Part shown: positions 6,061-6,571 of the stretch, in pieces
How positions within the stretch are numbered: the first letter of the stretch is position 1
Layout: every line of letters begins with the position of its first letter
NCBI GenBank assembly: GCA_943328865.2
Contig: CALQBR020000080.1
Location: 1-6,571 of the forward strand
Direction: 5' to 3'
Source of the DNA: Sphingobacterium thalpophilum
GTDB lineage: Bacteria > Bacteroidota > Bacteroidia > Flavobacteriales > Flavobacteriaceae
DNA: 6,571 nucleotides
The notes under the pieces: model-generated
The model's database searches: none
What the model was told of the DNA's origin: nothing
Seen by the model: the letters and a program-made list of their open reading frames with translations, nothing else
Made by a program: the position numbers and the translations under genes

Positions 6061-6571
6061 ATGAAAAAATATCTATTGCCTTTTGCCTTATGTCTTTTGT
6101 TTGCTTCTTGTGATAAAAAAAGTAAAATAGAAAAAGAAGTTGAAAACATTCCGGTATCGATAAAAGTGGAGCGATTTGACAAGGCTTTTTTTGAAACACC
6201 AGTGAATGAATTGCCAAAAATCAAAAAGGAATTTCCTTTGCTTTTTCCTCAAGGAATTTCCGATAGTATATGGATCAATAAAATAAAAGATCCGATTTGG
6301 CGAGAAGTATACACTGAAGTGCAGAAAAAGTATCCTGACTTTGAATCAGAGCAACAGGAAATAGAAGATTTGTTTCGGCATATCAAATATTATTTTCCAA
6401 AAACCAAAACACCAAGGGTAATTACACTGATTAATGAAATGGATTACCACGCAAAAGCAGTTTATGCCGATAGTTTGGTTTTAATCTCTTTAGAGTTGTA
6501 TTTGGGTAAAGCACATAAATTCTACGAGTTTCCAGAATATTTGAAACAAAATTTCGAAAAGAGTCAAATCA
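6061..6571 (+). CDS. gldB: Gliding-motility lipoprotein GldB, N-terminal part
   Basis: The first 170 codons of a gene that runs off the right edge; the family is roughly 320 residues, so about half is present. GldB is a cell-envelope lipoprotein required for gliding in Flavobacterium johnsoniae; its biochemical role is not established. The signal peptide is MKKYLLPFALCLLFASC with lipobox FASC and Cys17 as the lipidation site. A charged stretch follows (DKKSKIEKEVENIP), then family-typical segments: KVERFDKAFFET, FPLLFPQG, PIWREVYTEVQKKYP, LFRHIKYYFPKTKTPRV and the YADSLVLISLELYLGKAHKFY block near residues 138-158. The ATG at 6061 is preferred. An in-frame ATG at 6055 would add only Met-Glu, and an in-frame TAA at 6046-6048 rules out anything longer. 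It is divergent from nadE. In F. johnsoniae gldC follows gldB, so gldC is expected just outside the window. Confidence 0.93.
   Translation, partial: MKKYLLPFALCLLFASCDKKSKIEKEVENIPVSIKVERFDKAFFETPVNELPKIKKEFPLLFPQGISDSIWINKIKDPIWREVYTEVQKKYPDFESEQQEIEDLFRHIKYYFPKTKTPRVITLINEMDYHAKAVYADSLVLISLELYLGKAHKFYEFPEYLKQNFEKSQI

Noticed and set aside
1..6571. An undescribed defence, mobile or biosynthetic system
   Set aside because: All complete genes but one belong to recognised housekeeping or regulatory families. There is no integrase, transposase, toxin-antitoxin pair, CRISPR array or modular synthase, and the composition is even across the window apart from the hairpin at 5971-6046.

Overview
This window looks like ordinary chromosome of a Flavobacterium-type member of the Bacteroidota. 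The DNA is AT-rich. Several genes are preceded by the TAnnTTTG (-7) element typical of this phylum, and Shine-Dalgarno sequences are essentially absent. The genes most closely resemble flavobacterial proteins, and the right-hand gene is the gliding-motility lipoprotein gene gldB, which is specific to gliding Bacteroidota. I see no phage, plasmid, transposase, CRISPR array, tRNA or rRNA. I found no undescribed multi-gene system, and I would call the region housekeeping plus two lineage-specific lipoproteins.

Layout, left to right: (1) the 3' end of rlmN (+, enters from the left edge) followed by a strong intrinsic terminator; (2) a lipoprotein gene of unknown function (-, 389-1225); (3) a short divergent intergenic region with candidate promoters on both strands; (4) a trans-polyprenyl diphosphate synthase gene (+, 1352-2329), probably supplying the menaquinone side chain and probably transcribed with almost no leader; (5) dnaG, DNA primase (+, 2415-4391), with a TTG start and a zinc-binding domain in which all four zinc ligands are replaced; (6) a NarL/LuxR-type response regulator (-, 4388-5017) whose stop codon overlaps that of dnaG tail to tail; (7) nadE, ammonia-dependent NAD synthetase (-, 5101-5916); (8) a divergent nadE/gldB intergenic region holding two abutting, oppositely oriented -7 elements and a long hairpin resembling a dispersed flavobacterial intergenic repeat; (9) the first 170 codons of gldB (+, 6061 to the right edge).

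The genes do not form a single pathway. rlmN (rRNA/tRNA methylation), the prenyl synthase (quinone side chain), dnaG (replication priming) and nadE (last step of NAD synthesis) are independent core functions. nadE and the response regulator lie head to tail with an 83-base gap and could be co-transcribed. No sensor kinase is present for the regulator. No stretch longer than 300 bases lacks a gene.

The observations most worth a second look are the ligand-less zinc-finger fold of the primase, the nearly leaderless prenyl synthase promoter, and the compact nadE/gldB control region with its hairpin repeat.
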